Positions 32,906-33,202 of a DNA stretch of 33,202 nt are shown here, one piece after another. Source of the stretch: DASWHR01 sp036398095 (GTDB lineage Bacteria; Actinomycetota; AC-67); contig DASWHR010000047.1 of the NCBI GenBank assembly GCA_036398095.1, forward strand, positions 1-33,202, written 5' to 3'. Each line of letters begins with the position of its first letter. Positions within the stretch are counted from its first letter, which is position 1. Below the pieces are notes generated by a model. It ran no database searches. It was not told the origin of the DNA and saw only the letters and a list, made by a program, of their open reading frames with translations. The translations under genes and the position numbers were made by a program.

Positions 32906-33202
32906 TTAGAGGAACGCGCGCAGGTTGTCGAGCGCGAGGTCGGCGAGCGGCCCGTCCGCCTTGAGCGTCGCGGCGTCGGCGCGCTTCAAGCGCTGTACGC
33001 CGAGCATGCAGAATTCGGCTGCGTCGCCGGTGACCACATCGGTCGCGTCGCTCGGTCCCACCATCCAGGTGTCGCCGCCGGGGGCGGACAGCTCGACGCG
33101 AAGCGTCCGGCCGTCGGGCGGCGTCTTCTGCGCGACGGTCAAGGCATAGGGGAGCGCGTTCGTGACGAGCCAGGCGACATTGCGAAGTCGCGGCGTGATG
33201 TT
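32906..33202 (-). CDS. C-terminal part of a TIGR03084/MDMPI-like mycothiol-dependent enzyme (cut by window edge)
   Basis: The last 98 residues of a protein whose start lies beyond the window. The sequence TPRLRNVAWLVTNALPYALT, then RVELSAPGGDTWMVGP, VTGDAAEFCMLGVQR and LADLALDNLRAFL matches my memory of the C-terminal lobe of TIGR03084/TIGR03083-type mycothiol-dependent maleylpyruvate isomerase-like proteins. The metal-binding N-terminal domain is not visible. It is the upstream-most visible gene of the leftward run and supports an actinobacterial host. Confidence 0.75.
   Translation of the reverse strand, partial: NITPRLRNVAWLVTNALPYALTVAQKTPPDGRTLRVELSAPGGDTWMVGPSDATDVVTGDAAEFCMLGVQRLKRADAATLKADGPLADLALDNLRAFL

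Overview
The window is GC-rich, densely packed bacterial chromosome and looks actinobacterial (Actinomycetota). Three things point there: a C-terminal fragment resembling the mycothiol-dependent maleylpyruvate isomerase (TIGR03084-like) family, a DUF222/13E12-type HNH endonuclease, and an amtB-glnK-glnD cluster preceded by four GlnR-like pentamers at 11-base steps. I cannot name a genus. Low synteny with the well-known genera would fit a deep or uncultured lineage, but that is inference.

Layout. 1-1165: leftward genes, namely a cut-off gene and a secreted IPT/TIG-domain protein. 1166-10094: an accessory block dominated by one secreted RHS/YD-repeat protein of 2441 residues, a 158-residue downstream gene that may be its immunity partner, and a broken IS3-like transposase. 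A 40-base direct repeat lies on both sides of this block. 10095-13201 (+): DNA alkylation repair (Ada-AlkA fusion and Ogt overlapping by 4 bases), then two small P-loop nucleotide/phosphotransfer proteins. 13210-16949 (-): esterase, HD-domain protein, a shortened class III aminotransferase-like protein lacking the catalytic lysine, and the DUF222-HNH gene. 17021-21586 (+): nitrogen control (amt, PII, glnD with a probable CTG start) and a flavin reductase-like gene. 21587-23282: a less GC-rich patch with an orphan C-terminal coding fragment and a GT-C membrane glycosyltransferase. 23315-27790: a VWA protein and a MoxR/ChlI-type AAA+ ATPase, both leftward, separated by a rightward secreted polysaccharide deacetylase. 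27859-30654: alpha/beta hydrolase, secreted coiled-coil M23 peptidase, MiaE-like ferritin-fold protein. 30655-33202 (-): a tightly spaced run, in transcription order MDMPI-like enzyme (cut by the window edge), SDR, MtnB-like class II aldolase, cupin and cyclic-nucleotide-binding protein.

How genes work together. Amt, PII and GlnD form the standard ammonium uptake and sensing module, and the upstream GlnR-like operator suggests nitrogen-limited induction. Ada-AlkA and Ogt form an adaptive response to alkylation. The VWA and MoxR proteins are a typical chaperone-like pair. The deacetylase, M23 peptidase and glycosyltransferase act at the envelope. The RHS protein with its small neighbour is the best candidate for an interbacterial or surface-delivery system.

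Most interesting points: the RHS protein with PA14-like and nidogen-like domains inserted among its YD repeats and a paired downstream gene; the repeat-bracketed block; the aminotransferase pseudoenzyme with Arg163 in place of lysine; the four-box operator; and the CTG start of glnD. No tRNA, rRNA or CRISPR array was seen.
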